Part shown: one piece after another, positions 41,001 through 53,437 of the stretch
How the letters are laid out: each line of letters begins with the position of its first letter
How positions within the stretch are numbered: the stretch's first letter is position 1
Notes under the pieces: generated by a model
The model's input: only the letters and a program-made list of their open reading frames with translations
Told to the model about the DNA's origin: nothing
The model's database searches: none
Source of the DNA: Plenodomus lindquistii
Lineage: Eukaryota > Ascomycota > Dothideomycetes > Pleosporales > Leptosphaeriaceae
Length of the DNA: 64,000 nt
Assembly (NCBI GenBank): GCA_025504975.1
Contig: JANUWI010000020.1
Location: forward strand, 248,001 to 312,000
Direction of reading: 5' to 3'
Program-made: the position numbers and the translations under genes

Positions 41001-44000
41001 TCGAGGGATGACCTCCTCTCACTCGAATATGGGTCGGAACAAGCATAGGAGACGCGTATTTGTGTTCGAAGGAGACCTCTTTGAGGAAACGATCATGGAT
41101 TCAACTTTTACCTCAAAAAATAATGCCACCTAAACACAGCACTTGGCGAGATTCTGTACCTCATATAATTTACAGCATTTCGTGCCTCTGTTTCTTTTTC
41201 ATGTGACAAACATATCCTACCTTAGGTCCTCCATCTTCACCATTCTCCTACGTGTTCGGTGTATCGTCTTTGGTCTAGTTGATAATTGTGTAAAACAGTT
41301 TCGGCGGTGACCTTGATTCAAATAGCGAAAGTGTCGAGACTGAATGTTGTGTTAGGACAAGCCGGCTAATCAGCCTCAGACAATCAACTTAGCGAGTCCT
41401 TCCGTCACACTCTTTAGTAACAAATTGGTTACACCTCGGGCAGAAGAGCCGCTTTTATTAATAGGCATATACACTTGCGAAGCCACATATGGTTGCTCAC
41501 TCTCTGCGTCCCATCTGTCTGCACAAGTTGAGCTTCTAGTGGTGCCAAACGAGCCTGATTCTTATACTAGCTTGTACGCATGTTGTCCATGACTTGCAAT
41601 GTTGTGTATATGATGAGTATTCTAATCGTCGGTTTGGTCGATCAATAATTTGTAAGTGGCAATAATCTTCGTATAAGCATTAGGAACAGACCTCTCTCGT
41701 CAGTCGTGCATGATTCACTTCAAATCATTTGCATAGGCATACAGGTCTAGCAAGATACCGCAGAAACCGAAGGAGGTGGGGGAGGCGAGACTGAAGCGCC
41801 TGAAACTCGCGGCTAAGTTAATCTCCTTTGGCTGACACTTTGCACTTCATAAAGAGAGTTTATTGAGTTATAGAAGACGTTGCTATTGATAGTGTATCGG
41901 TACCGTCGGTCTCGCCGTTTTTGAAGCAATCAGGGTGTATGCCCGGACTCCATGCCCGGATTTGGGATCGAGCAAATGAGGAGGCCAACGACCTGCTCGA
42001 GGACAGACGCATCGTCAGCGTATTCTATATGAGTTGAAAATTGGAGTATGCAGACAAGGGGTATTACGTTAGGCCGAGCAATCAATGCAAGCCAAGAGCT
42101 GAAGAATGCCAGTACTCACTAACAGCACTGATACAAGGGGTACCGGAAATGATACAGACTATACATGCATGCACCACCAAACTAGAGTGCGCGCGGGCCA
42201 GAAGTGATATCGGCGGCACGATACCCAAGGATCGTTGCCACGGCACCATGGCCACACAGGGCTGACGCGGCGCGAAGCACCATAGCTGAGGGAAACCTTG
42301 ATTATCATAAACCAATAAAAGTTAATATATGTATGTTAAGCAGCAACTGAGGCTTCTGTTCAGCGCTTTGGCTGTCGGGCCATGTCTGCCAGGCTTTGCG
42401 CCTCAGTACTCTATTACTTATGACCATCGGTGATCTCTCTCGTCCCGATGATCACAATGTCAGACGTCGTTCCCTAACGCTGCGATATGATCAATCGTGA
42501 GGTTTTGGCGTTCATGCTCAGCGCGATCAAGAGATATTGAAGTGGAATGATTGGACACCTGGACGTTTGTGCTCAGGGCCTACAAGGAGATAACAAAGCT
42601 CTGGATCATTGCACATTCTACTCAACATTGCAACAACTAATCAATGTTCGCAACCTGTATGTAAAGACCAAGGATCACTCTCAGGCAGTATCGTGACATT
42701 CTCTGAGTAACGAAACTCTACAATATTCTGCATTATTTAGGGCGGGTCCGGTTTGCTGTCGCCGCTTCAATTGCCACATACACGACAATATTGTCTCTAG
42801 TTGAGCCATAATGTGGTTATGGGGCCAGAATAGTGGGAAAATACGTGTGAGACGGAGGTTATAAGGGCGAACGGCCAAAGCAAATGTATGGTCCAAGATG
42901 AGCTTTGGAACAATACCTTGGAATGGGGCAACCGGTGTAACATGTGGCACGCCAATAAGACCTTAAGACCAGCGAGAGTGTGTTAGCCCCTGTGAGATGG
43001 CAGTGATCGTGTGATAAATGCCGAAATGAATGATCAAGTCGGACGCTTACTTCCGTGCCAGTCGAACCGAACTTTACTTCTCTGTAATGCAGTCTCTATT
43101 GCTCTGTTGCTTATTGCAACCACTCCTACTGTACAGGTAGAAATGACTGAAGCCTAGACAGTATAGGACTTTTGTGAGCTTACTACTTAGTCTAGCCTTT
43201 TGTTGTGTGCATACTAACAGCTCTTCCAGCGCTGTGACTAGGACATTAAGCTTACAATCCCATGTCTTAAGCGGCTTGCTGTTAAAGCACGACGTCCGAC
43301 GACGCCACCAAAAGGACGAGAGGGATCAACGATTATTACCGTTGATCACGAATATGAGAGTACTTATGGGCAGGAAACCTGAAACCTGCTAGGTCGCTAA
43401 TTTACCAACAGGCAGTAGCTCACGGGGCTAGTAGCCAGGCAGCACCCTTTGAGAACTCTCGGCAATCACTGATTTTCTAAGACGTTTCTTTGCATTGTAG
43501 GCCGACTTGCTTGTAGCACAGGTCCATGACATTCCTGGTACCCTTACGCCAAACAAGCACTCACACCCTAAAGCGAAGATGAATGCTCTAGACTAGGACT
43601 GCGGAGAAGTCGCATCGTGATCATCTAAGAGGGACCAAGATTCGGACGAAGAGAGAAGGGTGCAAAAGAGGGCGATATAGGAAGTTAGGATCCATGTCTT
43701 CGGTGCCCTAAAGATAGTCTTCACTACGTTTCGATCGAATGTGATAGCATTCTCAATGGACTGCGACACAATTGCTCTAGATGCAGCACATTGGCGCATC
43801 TGAGGCACATTGACATAGTTTTGAGTTTGCACGAAGATCAATCTCTTCAGCAAGCAGTGGTCTGCGAATAACATAGTCCAGCTTCTACGAAAGGTTATCC
43901 ACTCATCTTCGGGCAGGAGAAGCGACTGCTTTGCGTTTCCATGCAGACTTCCCGTGCAGTGAGCGCAGCGTTCAGTGGAGCTGCTCATTCGGTCCTTAGC

Positions 44001-44865
44001 CACCAATTTCAAGTCGTTCGTCTCAACCACTCTGTGCAAGCTGTGCAGGGATGCAATGTTGTAGACAAGTCACTGGTGGAGTTACTCAGCAAGACGACAA
44101 ACGTTGCAGTAGGGAACAGGGAACAAGTGCTCTCTACTAATTGCTGGTTTTGCGAGAGATATCCTGCAATACAGGCTAACGGCCTAGGTACTCCTGAATC
44201 CGCCCATTGCAAAGGGGCTGCAATGGCGGGGAGTCCACCTTGGTACGGCCGTGCACGCGGACCTCGACACCGGTACCGTCCTCAGCTCCGGAAGCTATGA
44301 ATTAGTACCATGGCGACCGGCACGTTCGCAGCGTTGAATGGAGATGGATCAATCCTAATCGCCTCCGGGGGTTGGCGGGTGGCGCGAGTATGTCAGGCAA
44401 TGGGTGCGCCGATGATTTCTCCAACGTGACGTGCACGTCGCTGGGCTGAAAGAGTGAATTCTGGCCGCAATGAGCCGTCTTCAGTAAGTCTCGCAGGGGG
44501 CTATGCTTTGGATGCCGCGTGCCTGATCGCGACCCAATCCTCCCCTCAGATGATGTCCACAGAAACCACGTCCTGGACCGCCTTGAGGGCTCCCGATGCT
44601 GTATTTGTAACGATGATTGGGAAAAATGAACCGCACAATTGATCTATTCGGTGGCGAAGTAGGGCACAAGGCTGCGTGGCGTGAATTGAAGGCGAGTAGC
44701 TGCATAAGCGATGCCTGGAGCCAGGGTTGTCAATAGGACAGCAACACTCAAGCGACATATTGATATCAGCAACTTTGAGGGGGACGTATGTGCAACAGCA
44801 ATTATATGTCTAGTTTGCTTTTTAGCACTTGCGCAACAGGCGGTGACACGTCTTCCCACGTTGTC
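41001..44865. other. Long gene-poor stretch
   Basis: Several hundred bases after the F-box gene are AT-rich with no coding signal. A classic branch/acceptor string, ACTAAC...CTTCCAG, occurs at about 43206-43229 (+) without a clear exon pair. Minus-strand frames 42681-42950 (89 codons), 43593-44039 (148 codons) and 44400-44860 (pieces in two frames) look mildly protein-like but show no motif I can name. They may be eroded genes. Confidence 0.35.
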
Positions 44866-44908
44866 CTAGGCAAGCGAAAATGACCCGAAACTACATTCGC
44901 TTGCCTAG
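44866..44908. repeat. 43-nt perfect-arm hairpin
   Basis: CTAGGCAAGCGAA at 44866-44878 pairs perfectly with TTCGCTTGCCTAG at 44896-44908 around a 17-nt loop. The outer CTAGGC/GCCTAG bases match the termini of the MITE at 30885, so it may be a minimal relative. It could also be a transcript-end hairpin. Confidence 0.6.
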
Positions 44909-45109
44909 TAGTTTCACAACCACCGCTCTCAATTCTACCCCTCCAAGCTCAAAGATATCGTAATCTGGCAAAACTCCCAGGAAATCTGGGTAATTCTTGC
45001 CGTACACGTTGGGATTCACTGTAGCGGGGGGCTCAGAGTCAGACCATGCAGCAAAGACTGTCTGCCACCAAGCATTTGTACCCGAGTCGGCGTCAACGTC
45101 GAATTCTCA

Positions 45110-46130
45110 AAGATTTTGGTCTGTGGGATAGGAGACACACATCGCCAGGACGGAGCTGGAGATGGTAGCCCATCTCCGGCAGCTTCGAGTATCTCTTTTG
45201 CCTAGAACAGGGATGACCGAGTAGTGGCGGTATATGTACGTTAAAACATCCACGCTAGGCAACGGTAAGCTTACCATCATCTTTCTGGCTATAGTGGAAG
45301 GCTGTTCCGTCGCTTGTCCATGTGAAGACCTCAAGCATGCAGCCAAATCCAGTCATGCAGTGGGAGGCGGGATCAAAGCGACACGGATCCTTTTCCAATC
45401 ACTCTTTCCACGCCGCAGATATCGGTGATGAATTTGAGCGCTTTCGACGGCTACTTTGGCAGCGATGGTGTAGATAGGTAGCAAGCGTCTAGACGCGACC
45501 GCATCCACTTTGCGCATCCGAGCAGCTAGCGTCCTGAGCCCAGTATCCACGGCCTGTACGAGTTCGGTGACGGTCGTACCGAGAGCGAGTTTCGTTGGCC
45601 GAGTTAGAGAAGATGCGCAGAACGGCACCTTGGCTTACCTCTACCGACCTGGGTCGAAATTAAAAGCGTGCGTGCACTGCAGTCGCATGGGACTTCTGCT
45701 TCAACCAGACTGCGTTGGCACGTGTCCATACGAACAGGGACGGCAACAGCTGGCCAAGCAGGCCCACCTTCTTCAGGCTCTCAACAATGCCCAAGTGTTT
45801 GTTAATCTGTTGCTCCGTCGCCGAATCGGATAGCTGTGTGCGGGGAAGGTCGCTGCTGGCAACATAGTCGATATTTGGAACGGCGGCGTGGTTGATGGTG
45901 CCGCTGCAGGGAATGGTGATGGGCATGCGCTCAATCACAGCCGGCTGTGCTCGAGGTGGATGCTGCTCAACGGCCTGTCTCGAGCGAGGCCCTTCTTCAT
46001 CGAGCGGCTTGCGCGAAGATTGGCGAAGTTCTGCGCCTTACACTGCCTGTTGGATATTCCCAAGGAAGATGTGACGAAGCACTGCAGGCGCGACAATGCA
46101 GACGCATGAGATGGCCGACTGCGGAGGGAG
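45110..46130 (-). pseudogene. Decayed paralogue of the 2OG-Fe(II) oxygenase-like gene
   Basis: Minus-strand pieces line up in order with the intact gene at 28604-29871: the basic N-terminal piece (SNRQCKAQNFANLRASRS), HAAVPNIDYVASSDLPRT, AVDTGLRTLAARMRKVD, LLPIYTIAAKVAVESA, TGFGCMLEVF, GTAFHYSQKDDG and LPEMGYHLQLRPGDV. A GTAAGC donor still follows KDDG at the intron 2 position. Frameshifts separate several pieces. The iron-binding HxD reads HxS, and the region of the last His is replaced, so even an intact frame could not bind iron normally. Same strand as the parent, about 16.5 kb away, with related upstream sequence (46168-46190). Confidence 0.75.
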
Positions 46131-46501
46131 TGGCCAGCAACGAGAGTGTCGTCATGTGTACAGCCTTTGGGCAATGGGCACATGACACCCACAAGCAGCG
46201 CCTCCGCAACTTCCCACATGGCGCACTCCATCGGCCTCTGTCACCCCAAAATCCAGGTGGCCTCTTGCTTGTGTATGTGTGGCAGTGCGACAAATCGGCG
46301 CGATTGGTGAGGGGAGGCGAGGAGCGGTGAGGAGCGGAGCGGGCGCGCTGCTTTGAACGATGACATTGCCGCGGCGTGCCCGGACGACGGTCGCAGGCTT
46401 GGGTGGTGTGGACACGCGAAGGCTTAGGTGTGGGCGCAGAAGTTGGCTGAGGTGGGCTGGCGGGGTCAGGGTCCACAAGCTGGCATACCTACCACCTACT
46501 T

Positions 46502-46582
46502 ATAACTCCAGGTCCCTTCAGGGCCTATCAACAGCCACGAATAACTCCAGGACCCACAAAATAACTCCAGGCAACTCCAGAG
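46502..46582. repeat. Short repeats of ATAACTCCAG
   Basis: ATAACTCCAG occurs at 46502-46511, 46541-46550 and 46561-46570, with a partial copy (CAACTCCAG) at 46572-46580. It lies just beyond the end of the RecQ-like pseudogene. Confidence 0.7.
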
Positions 46583-46596
46583 CCAATCGCTCGAGG

Positions 46597-48717
46597 CTAC
46601 GCTCCATATAATTCCATGCCCTTCGGTGTTAACGTACGCCTCCTCGACCCAAGCGCAGTGCCCCGTGGTGGTGTAAGAGATAGTATAGGTGTTGTCCTGC
46701 GAGCCGGTGGCGGGGTACATGACGTTTGGCTACCTGGTGTGCCTCCACGACGTCGCATACTCTGCTGTAATGTGGTCTGCTCTGCCAGTGGGAGAAGCTG
46801 TTTCAACCGCCTCGACGGTTGAACCGGTTGAATAACAGGGGACGGGGACGGGGACGGGGGTGGGGGTGGTAGTAGAGCCTCCTCTTGTGCGACCGCATTG
46901 GCAATATCATCATCCTCAAGGCGACGAACCGCGTCCAAGTCTTCGCCTTGCAACTCGTTGTCGTCAAGAGGGCGAGCTGCGTCCATGGCAGGCTCTTGCG
47001 ACCCAGTAGTAACCGGCTGGGAACCCCTATTGCGGCGAGGCCTGTTCTCCAATTGAACTTAATCTATGCCTGCCTGTGCCTTGGCTTTAACACCAGGTAA
47101 AGCTTGGTATATGATATCGCGCTCAGTGACCCAACAGCTCCAATCAGTCAACCCCGTCAAAGCAGAACAAAGCGAGACGAAATCGTAGGTGACAGACGAC
47201 TCGGCGTCATCTGGATTAGATCGAGTCCCGACGACATGTACCAATGCCTTGCTTAGCGCCCACCTACACTCTTGTGGCATGTAAGCCCCTGCAGGTAACA
47301 GGAACCGAGTGTTACCAGACGAGTTTAACTCCATCGCGCCGTCTCGAGCAAATATATCGAGGTAGCCACACATCATCCCGGCTGGCGACGTAGGACGAGG
47401 AGCCATGGGCGCTTTTGGTCGTTCAGGTGGAGAGGTTAGGGTTGGACTAAGGTCGGGATTGCAGGCAGAGCAGCAGACCGTGCTGTCTACCGCCTGCCGC
47501 TCATTTGGGGGCAACTTATACTCGCCTAAGTCCTGTAGAAAGATGCGGCGATGACAGTTGGCGTTGACCATCGCAGTCCAAGTTGACGGAACACTATCAC
47601 GCGATTCCATCTCTGGTCCAGAACCGCTCCTTGACCTGGCTTGTCGACTGTTCTTTACTTTGGCTTGTCGACCCATCAACAACGCCAAGCTGGACACGTC
47701 TTGGCTTACTGGCTCTCCATTATCCGGCACGTCGAGCTCGTCACCAGGGGTTGCAAAGGCGACTTGCGACAGCTGACTGCGGGCTTGGGATCTCCTCTAC
47801 CCTGGCAATTGATGCTTCGACCGCTTAGGGCGTGTTGTTACATTGGATTGAGCATGCGGCAACGCCGACCCACCGCTACCAAGTCCAGAACCTGGTCTAT
47901 ACCTACCATGCACTGAGAACAGCCAGTACGGTGAGAAGATGTACACTGTGCTCCTGCGATCAGGTCCACGACCACCGCGACCAGCCCGTTGCCATAAGTC
48001 TCCCAGGCTCTTTGAGATAGGTATCCGCCAGGTAACCACCCGCTCTACGTCAGCAAAGTTCATACCCATTCCAAGACTAGATGTCGCAAATATCATACGG
48101 ATCTTGGAGTTTGGCTTTGCGAATTCAGCATACGCACAATCACGATCGTGTTGTGCAACTCGAGCCGTGAACGCTTCGACGACATTAAAGACACACTTCT
48201 CATCCGCGTCGGATCGTGGGCTATAGTCTGGACTCATGTGGAGGAGCTGGTCTGCTGCCCATGCCACCGCAGCATGTACTGAAAGACGTCCGTCAATGAA
48301 CAAAATCGTCTTCGGGATGTCGGAAGGCGTCGCGACGTTGTCATGGACAGCCGCACCAAACAGGAAGTGGAGCGAGTCCTACGAAGTCAACTTGCCTCGC
48401 TCCAACGCCTCGACACAGATGGAGATGTCTGGACGGTCAATTGACGTCCGAACAACTTCAGTGTAGTGTTTCCCACGACCAACACTCCGGAATCCAGCAT
48501 TGTCGAGAACATAGGCCTCTTCTTTAGCGTCCATGGTTGCAGAGCACCCAAACCATACCATGGCTTGATGGAGGATAGTGCGGAGCTCGTTAATCATAGT
48601 AATCTCTCGTCTGAACTCACTCCACTGACTAACTAAACGGCACTCTCCAGCCTTTTTGCTGTCTGTTACATAGAAAACCCCTCCTGAAGTTCGACTGTGC
48701 GTCCCACGTAATGCTCA
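46597..48717 (-). pseudogene. RecQ-like DEAD/DEAH helicase pseudogene, 5'-truncated
   Basis: One minus-strand frame of about 700 codons is readable end to end, broken only by TAG at 48379-48381, TAG at 47797-47799 and TAA at 47059-47061. All are one C-to-T step from Gln codons, and no frameshift is needed. Helicase motif III (VWFGCSATMD), the start of domain 2 (KTILFIDGRLSVHAAVAWA), motif V (IFATSSLGMGMNFADV) and motif VI (DLWQRAGRGGRG) are clear. The Walker A and DEAH motifs are absent: coding is not readable upstream of 48717. The C-terminal part has a Cys pair region (VCCSACNPDL) and a Pro/Arg-rich disordered tail. Similar RecQ-like genes are multi-copy in many fungi and often sit near telomeres; that location is not shown here. 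Confidence 0.8.
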
Positions 48718-50399
48718 ACGGCCTCTTACTTCGCCCTTCAAAGAGTTTCGGGTTTTATGAATCTGCCCATGACGCCGGCGCCTCTCCCCACCGGCTTGAA
48801 CAACGACCCCTTCCCAACTACTGGCATCTGGGTGCGATAACCTTCAAAAAGTTCCACCTACGCTGCTCGTTGGTCAGGTTGTCTCGCACTCTCCCGCAGG
48901 AGGCTGGGGTCTAGTTTGTTATAAGCCTTGCTGCTGCTAAACATCAGCATCTCTATCAACAACCACCGGCTCTCCATCGCTAACCCATGCGCCATGCTGC
49001 GAAACTGTGCCCTATTGGTTAGTAACCTCTAGTACAACAACTTATCCTAACCTCTCTATTCTACATGCCCGCATGGAATGGTGTTGTAGTGGATCTTCAA
49101 CCCATACGTCCGCAATCCTGACATCCATTGCATCTGACCGTGGCTGCCTCGCCCCATGAATTTGTCAATTATATCCTTGACTGCCTGTAATACCATCTGG
49201 ATTGGCGTTCCCTTGGGCGGCCAACATCGCTCTCATACACATTATCGTCGTCGAACGGTATAGACAACCCTGACGCCTGCTGCACTATTATGAATAAGGT
49301 GACCTTGATCATAGCCACCAATATCTTTGAAAGCTGTAGGTATTTATTGGTGCTAAGTTATAGTTATCGATTTTCATAAAAGGTTTACCTTTTAAGCTTT
49401 GTATCTTACCTGTAACTAGCTAAAGAAACACACTTATATACACATGCTTTAGTACAAGCATAAGACGTAGTGTTATCTAGCCTACCAATTCTAGTTCCTT
49501 TTCTATTAAAGTTTTGCATATGCTTCTACTCAGTCTAAGTAGGTCTTAGCTATTACTAGGTATAACGTAGGTACTCCACGGGCGAGTCGGCCACTCTGCT
49601 AAGACCCAACTAAACTTCTCATGCCTACCTGATGCCTTTGAAACAACGGAGGACGTCTTGGTGGGCAGCGATGCCGTATACCGCCCTAGTGCCATCCACG
49701 CATGTTATTGATGCCTCCACTATGCAATCTATTTAGAGTTTCGTTAAGACGCGTATAGTTGACAGGAACCCTCGGTCGCATTAGCGGCGCTTATCTTGTC
49801 GTACCACCTCCCCGTGTCGAAAAGGATGCTATAAGGGGATGGCATTTCGAGGCTGCAGATGCAGCATCTGGGGCAAAGTCAGGTGGATTCTTGGGAGGCT
49901 TTGGAGGCGGCTCGCATAGCTGTCTGCAGGCCAGCACAAACTACATGGCACCTTACTGCGCCATTAGCCTGCTTTACCAGATGCGCTCTGGTGACAAGAT
50001 AAGCTTGGTTATATTGGTCCAGCGGTACTCTGTTGTCAAGAGCGCGACAGCCACTCTCTTGTTGATCTGCCTCTCAGCCAAGTTGGCTAAGGTGCACCCA
50101 AAAATGGATCAATATATACACAAGACCCAGTCCTGTTCTTTGGCAGGACAGTTTTCATGCTTTCGAAAATGAGCAAAGGGTGAAATAACGGTGTTGAAGT
50201 CGGAGCCCCAAGATTCGATTTCCATTCTCCACATACAAGGCAGGAGGTGAATTGGTCATGAGCGCAAAAAGCCATAAAAGTTTGACATCGTTAAAGTCAT
50301 GAAACCTAATTGCGAGTTCCAGAGCAACAGGCAGGACATGGCTCAATGCAGGCATGAAAGCCTGCTTTGGTCAGAACTATAGGGCTTGTTATTAATCAT
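48718..50399. other. Gene-free, AT-richer stretch
   Basis: No gene recognised. 49300-49560 is notably AT-rich, as expected for old RIP-affected repeats. The missing 5' half of the RecQ-like gene should lie at 48718-49700 if it were still present, but only short broken frames are seen. Confidence 0.45.
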
Positions 50400-51600
50400 T
50401 TGAAGAACAGGTTAGAGGAACATTGGAAGCAGGGCCAGAAGGTTATGTGGAATAGCAGAGTAACTTTGAGAAGCGAGTGCCATGCTAGGTAATTGCCATA
50501 GTTTGAAGAAAGCAGAGCACCACATGCAAAATCTGAGAGAGAAAGTTCGAAGAAGGTGACTCCCCCGTGCGTGATAACGAGAAATCGGGATGCAGAGGCA
50601 AATTTGTACAACGGTAAGGACTAGACCTCTAGTAGACATGAGAAGAGCAGATGAGACATTTAGTTTATGAGCAAGAACCTTATACCTGCCATTGGCACTG
50701 CATGGCTAGTTCTGAGCAACAAATCCACATACCACCAGGTTATGTTGATGTGATTGTTGCTATCCACAAGGTTACAGTGTCACACGTTCCACCGCGTCAC
50801 TCCACCATCGATGAGCGTCGCCGAGCTTTCAAGAAGGACTGTTCTCTGGAGATGGCTAAAGACCTGGTTTGTGCAAAGGCTTTTATACCCGCAGGCAGGC
50901 GATGAGACCACCGCAGTGCCCACTCTCATGAAAGCTAGGTCGTATATTTTCGGAAAGGACTTTTCTTTAGAGGCAGTTGGAGACTTAGTTCATGCAGAGC
51001 CCAATTTGTACCCGCAGGCAGACGGCAGACCCACCGCAGCGCCCACTCTCATGGAAGCCCGGTGGTGTATTTTCGAAAACGGGCGAGGGATGGATCAATA
51101 GTGTCAATCACAAAGTCATGCGATCCAATTTCGATCGATCGAAACCAGGTAAGAAGCGGATCCATGCCAGCGCCAGAAGCTATGGGAGCTCGTTTCTGTC
51201 AAAGCCATGAGATTCCAATTCAAATTTTCGAAAATCAGCAGCGCGCAAGTTGGGAGCGGCATCAAGACAGGTCAAAGTTCATTCGCGTCCCGATCATTAG
51301 GCTTCATGTTGAGTATTTCGAAGAACAGGCCAGAGGTGCGTTGAGATTTGGGCTACAAAGTTATGTGGATACGTAGAGCAGCTTTGAAAAGCGGTTGAAA
51401 AGCGAGTGCCACAACAAAACATGCCGATTTATGCGCAACTTTTGAGAACCAAGCCTAAAAACACAAGAGAGACCTGACAAAGCAGCTCTGAAGGAAATAA
51501 CTCCCCCGTGCGTGATAGAAGTCGTGGGTGGTGCATAGGCGAATTTGTACCCACATGCTACACTTTAGAACTAGGCTTCCAGAAGACATGAGCTTAACAA
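50400..51600 (+). repeat. Diverged long tandem repeat, period about 941 bp
   Basis: Two copies of a long unit are visible. GAAGAACAGG...AGAGG...TTATGTGGA (50401-50450 and 51319-51370), GCGAGTGCCA (50475 and 51404) and ACTCCCCCGTGCGTGATA (50559-50576 and 51500-51517) occur in the same order, with diverged sequence between. A third, weaker copy may lie at 52220-52340. No coding sequence is convincing. Confidence 0.6.
50870..51070 (+). repeat. Shorter internal repeat, about 120 bp
   Basis: TACCCGCAGGCAGGCG...CCCACTCTCATGAAAGC...GTATATTTTCG (about 50886-50961) recurs as TACCCGCAGGCAGACG...CCCACTCTCATGGAAGC...GTGTATTTTCG (about 51009-51076). TATACCCGCAGGCAGGCGG appears again at 51850-51868. Confidence 0.7.
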
Positions 51601-52499
51601 AGGCATATTTTCGGTGGTTTTTGACTTTGATACCCACAAGGTTGCAGTGCTTCTCGTGTCCATAAGCATATCGTCGACAGCATTTCGAAGCTGTCTTTGC
51701 CATTCGTTCGCCCTCACGGCATGTTGTTGCCAGCGCTCACCTTGTCCCATGCCATCTTCAACAGCCTTATACTCGTTCATCACTCTCTTCTTCAACAGTT
51801 TTAGAAAAAGGCTCTCCTTTAGATGGATTCAGGGGCTTAGTTCCTTTTATACCCGCAGGCAGGCGGTAGATCCACGGAGGTAGCACGCAGGCCTTTCGTT
51901 ACACAGCCAAATGCTTTGCTGACCAGACCATCAGAAGTCTTATTTGAGTTTCATTGTAGACTGACAGAACATCCTCAGCATCTGTTGGCATTTTTGGCAC
52001 CACATAGATAGGCTGATCAAGCATTTTCATTTCCTTGTTTGGGGTAGGACACTTAGTTCATCTCGAGCCAAATTCATGGCCGTATGGCTGAAAGTGGCAC
52101 GAGACTTCCCACTCACATGGGAAACTCTAAATCAAGCTTTGGGAGGAGAGTCCTCCCGATCAGCGCCAGCACACATGAAGGATGGACTGCGCTTTTGGAG
52201 GAGAACAACATGCGAATTCTGGGGAAAATGTTTTGAGCACAAGACCAACTGCCGTTTTGCCCTAACTTTGAGACTTTGGCGGCATTAGGAGAAACACCGT
52301 GAGGTGTGAAAAACCAAAAATTCAGTACCCACATAGACGGACGCATGTAAATCAGTTTTTGAAAACAGAACCACATCAAAAGATCCTGGTCTAGCTTTGG
52401 AAAGAGGAATTTCTTTGTAGATAGCAGGAAGCTTGGTTCACGCAGAGGGGAACTTATACCTGGGTGTCTGTTCGGGGAACTAGGTTTTAACAACCATGG

Positions 52500-52880
52500 G
52501 ATCGGGCATGAGATCGCATGCAGGCATTTCGGAAGCCTTACTCTAGACTTTCGAAAAGGCGGTGGGGTCTCAGGCAGCTTGCGCAAAGCCACGAAATCTT
52601 ATCAAGGCTTTTCCAAGCGCTAAATGTGGACTTTGGAAGGCCAGTGAGATCTTAATAAGCCGTGCCGATCACAGAGGCATGAGATCTCACACTGGCCATT
52701 TCAATTGTTTGACTCTCGACCCTCACAGATTTACTCTGGACTTTTGACAAGCCAGCGATATATCAATGAGGCTCAGTGAGCCCGGAAGTATGAGATACAG
52801 TAGGTGGTCTCAAGCCAGCAATTTAGACGGCTTACCCCAGACTTTCGAGAAGCTGGCAAGTTATGGCCAACAGCGTAGAC
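52500..52880 (+). repeat. Diverged tandem units of 110-170 bp
   Basis: Units starting with a GGCATGAGATC-like box (about 52505, 52677 and 52787) and ending with TTACTCTAGACTTTCGAAAAG-like boxes. No gene. Together with the neighbouring repeats, 50.1-52.9 kb looks like eroded satellite-like DNA. Confidence 0.5.
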
Positions 52881-53437
52881 GGTGAGGATTTGAGAGGTTT
52901 TCCTCGATCTTCGTGAAGCAGGCAAGGGGATGGAGTGTAGAGCTTTTCTCTCGTTTCTAGTGAGCCTGCTCTAACGTTACCCGCCGTTTTGAATCATCCT
53001 TCTGCAAGCTACTTGTCATCTGGGGACGACAATTTCAATTACCACCCTAATTCCAAGTCGAGTCTCCCGGCCTTCTCCGAAACATTCTCAAGTCGTTTCC
53101 CAACGGGTATGCATCCCCAAACATTCACCTTGCCTTGTCGTCTATCGAATCTATATCCTGATCTCACGGCAAGACGCCTTTAGTTGTAGCTTTACTCTGA
53201 CTGCCTTTGTCCAGTCATCAAATGCTGAGTGACGTTGTGGGCGTTGCGCAGCGACTGAGGCCTGCTTGGTGCAAACGCTGTTGTTTACCCCCTCCAAATT
53301 TTCAACTTCTCGTTCTTTTTTCTGTCCGCCAACCTCTCCTCGCTTGTGCCCGCCCTGAGCCGCCCTTAGATCGAGCTTCACTTTCACAGCTTTCTCACTC
53401 GCACGCTGCCTCGCTTTTGCGTCTCGCTCACTTCACT

